Positions 14,858 through 15,365 of a stretch of 15,365 bases of DNA are shown here, in pieces; the first letter of the stretch is position 1; each line of letters opens with the position of its first letter. Made by a program: the position numbers and the translations under genes. The stretch comes from an uncultured Veillonella sp. (GTDB taxonomy: Bacteria; Bacillota; Negativicutes; Veillonellales; Veillonellaceae), in contig NZ_CAJLUB010000033.1 of the NCBI RefSeq assembly GCF_905209685.1, positions 1 through 15,365 of the forward strand, written 5' to 3'. The notes below the pieces were generated by a model. The model ran no database searches. It saw nothing but the letters and a program-made list of their open reading frames with translations, and was not told the DNA's origin.

Positions 14858-15223
14858 ATGGAAAAACAAATAGCAGCTATATTTTCTCTCTTAAGTTTTA
14901 ACTATCTTATAATTAAATATTGGGGTACATGGAAAGTAACTCTTTTAGCATTAATTGGAAACTATTTCTTTATATGTATTTTAATAAAATCATATTTTGG
15001 TTTACCTGAATTTATTGAGGACTTCAATGTAATTTTTGTATTCATAATATGTGTTTTCGGTGCTTATAATTTATGGCGAAAAAGTAAAGCAGGAACACTA
15101 ACTGAGTATGAAAAAAGAGGATGGTTTTTGATGCGTATTTTCTCATCATTATTTATCTTAGCTGTATTAGTATTCGCTTTAATATTTATATTTATGGAGT
15201 ATATTTATGGGATATATATCTAG
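14858..15223 (+). CDS. Hypothetical membrane protein, last of the islet
   Basis: The product is 121 residues with about four membrane helices (~5-19, ~27-44, ~58-72, ~93-117). The polar loop between helices three and four contains TLTEYEKRGWFLMR, with the same LT-x9-MR spacing as the previous gene's product. The ribosome binding site is weak (GAAAG, 7 nt upstream). I see no clear terminator between its stop and the promoter at 15280. The function is unknown; weak relatedness to its neighbour suggests a locally duplicated family. Confidence 0.6.
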   Translation: MEKQIAAIFSLLSFNYLIIKYWGTWKVTLLALIGNYFFICILIKSYFGLPEFIEDFNVIFVFIICVFGAYNLWRKSKAGTLTEYEKRGWFLMRIFSSLFILAVLVFALIFIFMEYIYGIYI

Positions 15224-15279
15224 AACTTGATTTATTGCTTTTAATAACTTTTGGTCAAACAATTATATCTTCTGAAAGA

Positions 15280-15309
15280 TTGACATTCGTCCCCCTATAT
15301 TGCTACAAT
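15280..15309 (+). promoter_or_regulatory. Sigma70-type promoter at the window edge
   Basis: TTGACA (15280-15285) and TACAAT (15304-15309) are 18 nt apart. A second -10-like TATAAT at 15316-15321 lacks a matching -35. Either would start a transcript just before the candidate T-box leader. Confidence 0.65.
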
Positions 15310-15327
15310 GTTGTGTATAATATATGC

Positions 15328-15365
15328 GATGAAGCAGAGTAGTAAACCTCTCTAGCGAGTGAGGA
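15328..15365 (+). promoter_or_regulatory. Beginning of a probable T-box leader (truncated)
   Basis: Right after the promoter comes GATGAAGCAGAGTAGTAAAC and then CTCTCTAGCGAGTGAGGA. The ATGA followed shortly by AGTA, and the AGCGAG further on, match the order of the kink-turn, loop-E and upper Stem I elements at the 5' end of T-box riboswitches. These sense uncharged tRNA and control aminoacyl-tRNA synthetase or amino-acid genes. The specifier loop, the T-box sequence and the terminator would lie beyond the window, so this rests on the start of Stem I only. Confidence 0.45.

Noticed and set aside
15121..15342. 73-residue + strand frame overlapping the end of the 14858 gene
   Set aside because: It starts inside another coding frame and runs through the promoter and probable T-box start at 15280-15342.
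1..15365. CRISPR array, tRNA/rRNA genes, insertion sequences or attachment sites
   Set aside because: I found no regularly spaced direct repeats, cloverleaf-like or rRNA sequence, transposase motifs, or flanking duplications around the AT-rich islet.

Overview
The window reads as a chromosomal segment of a low-GC Negativicute, most likely Veillonella or a close relative. That is inferred from gene content and order (gatB; PhoH, YbeY, Era and RecO mixed with a CNNM/CBS protein; a DUF3100 permease next to an M20 amidohydrolase), from moderate GC in the core genes, and from consistent AGGAG-type ribosome binding sites. I could not search a database, so the genus is a judgement. All genes lie on the + strand.

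Layout. 1-1022 is the 3' part of gatB (Glu/Gln-tRNA amidotransferase subunit B), closed by a strong 18-bp hairpin. 1190-1606 is a small membrane-anchored protein of unknown function with its own extended -10 promoter. 1670-6900 looks like one housekeeping operon: a B12-binding-type radical SAM protein, a YhcC-like radical SAM protein, PhoH, YbeY and Era, with gaps of 2-33 nt and one 8-nt overlap. A further extended -10 promoter drives a CNNM/CBS-CorC membrane protein (6955-8286), which overlaps recO (8273-8977). A 14-bp GAAA-loop terminator ends that block.

The second half is accessory. 9042-9563 is an AT-rich orphan gene starting right behind the recO terminator. 9660-10917 encodes a two-gene permease (DUF3100 family plus a 5-TM partner), behind a near-consensus promoter that carries a 25-bp dyad over its -10 box and overlapping TACAnnTGTA boxes just upstream of its -35. 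11050-12369 encodes an M20 amidohydrolase; together these look like an uptake-and-hydrolysis cassette for an amide-bonded substrate. A terminator follows.

From about 12500 to 15223 base composition drops sharply (two sampled 60-nt lines: 22% GC here versus 45% in phoH). This stretch holds a row of small, mostly membrane proteins I do not recognise. It includes a tandem pair of about 50-60-aa paralogues whose second copy has an amber codon at position 3, and several mini-ORFs just in front of the larger ones. An array of immunity-like or otherwise fast-evolving membrane proteins is the best guess, but it is only a guess. The window ends in a sigma70-type promoter followed by what looks like the first bases of a T-box leader, so an aminoacyl-tRNA synthetase or amino-acid gene probably lies just beyond.
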